From: CADCTQ01 sp963844325
GTDB lineage: Bacteria; Bacteroidota; Bacteroidia; Cytophagales; 172606-1
Reading direction: 5' to 3'
NCBI GenBank assembly: GCA_963844325.1
Contig: CAWJNV010000002.1
Coordinates: forward strand, 5,890,001 to 5,954,000
DNA: 64,000 nt
A program made the translations under genes and the position numbers. The notes under the pieces were generated by a model, which saw only the letters and a list, made by a program, of their open reading frames with translations, was not told the DNA's origin and ran no database searches. Positions 63,770 to 64,000 of the stretch are shown here, piece after piece. Position 1 is the first letter of the stretch. Each line of letters opens with the position of its first letter.

Positions 63770-64000
63770 ATGTTTGAGGCTTAGGATATTTGTGATAGAA
63801 TATATTTGCCCTAGCACGCTATCTGTGCTTTGTAAGTCGGGTCGCTTTCTGCCCCGCACGCCTTGCCGTGGCACCTCCCGCGTGGCTATTCCGCCGGGCC
63901 GTGCCTGCTTTTACGCCGTTACCACGTTCCCGGCCCGACGCATCCCCGTACGCTTTACCCGCACCCTTTCACCCGCATTCCGGGCTTCTCCCTTCCCTTT
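63770..64000 (+). promoter_or_regulatory. Possible promoter and 5' leader of a gene beyond the window
   Basis: TATATTTG at about 63804-63811 matches the Bacteroidota -7 consensus TAnnTTTG, in an A/T-rich stretch followed abruptly by 160 G/C- and pyrimidine-rich bases with no open frame that I can support. The arrangement looks like a promoter with a long leader for a downstream plus-strand gene; the gene itself is outside the window. Confidence 0.3.

Overview
The window comes from a high-GC member of the Bacteroidota, most likely in or near the Cytophagales. Three things point there: a gliding-motility GldC homologue, a secreted two-domain laminarinase with a type IX secretion C-terminal tail, and hybrid sensor proteins of the TPR/kinase/receiver/AraC and propeller/Y_Y_Y/LuxR kinds. 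Start codons rarely have a strong Shine-Dalgarno sequence. Gene names rest on motifs read by eye; no search was run.

Layout. 1-2.3 kb: end of a GMC oxidoreductase, an ArsR regulator and an Old Yellow Enzyme. 2.4-9.7 kb: a signalling block with a REC-PAS-PAS kinase overlapping a single-domain response regulator, then a nine-PAS histidine kinase. 10-12.9 kb: a beta-barrel protein, then a long mirrored repeat element split by an ISAs1-like insertion sequence with a 10-bp target duplication. 12.9-26.2 kb: a TPR hybrid kinase/AraC regulator, a decayed WD40 remnant, the laminarinase and its divergent propeller regulator. 26.2-31.2 kb: a HAD phosphatase and Dps between two inverted copies of a repeat, then a GH31 glucosidase. 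31.4-41.2 kb: small proteins, a lipid cluster (TetR, DUF4442, FabF, 3-hydroxyacyl-CoA dehydrogenase), KdsB, GldC, two M48 peptidases and a threonine dehydratase. 41.4-51 kb: a broken lipoamide dehydrogenase, a HAMP-GAF-PAS receptor, a haem lipoprotein, ROK kinase, TreZ and an SLC13/TrkA-C permease. 51-60.4 kb: small proteins and a TetR-TolC-HlyD-RND efflux operon. 60.4-64 kb: a 21-bp repeat array, an erythromycin-esterase-like protein and a broken M28 peptidase.

The most striking structure is intergenic. About twenty gaps hold inverted repeats whose arms are themselves degenerate tandem arrays, usually of 7-bp units and sometimes 8-bp. At least nine unrelated unit sequences are used. Most elements begin within about 10 bp of a stop codon, and several families keep a conserved loop. 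They lack the T-tract of the seven classical terminators also present, and some lie between co-directional operon genes. I see no gene in the window that explains them.

Two genes, lipoamide dehydrogenase and the M28 peptidase, carry many single-base frame changes while their neighbours are intact. This is either very recent decay or a local sequence-quality problem.
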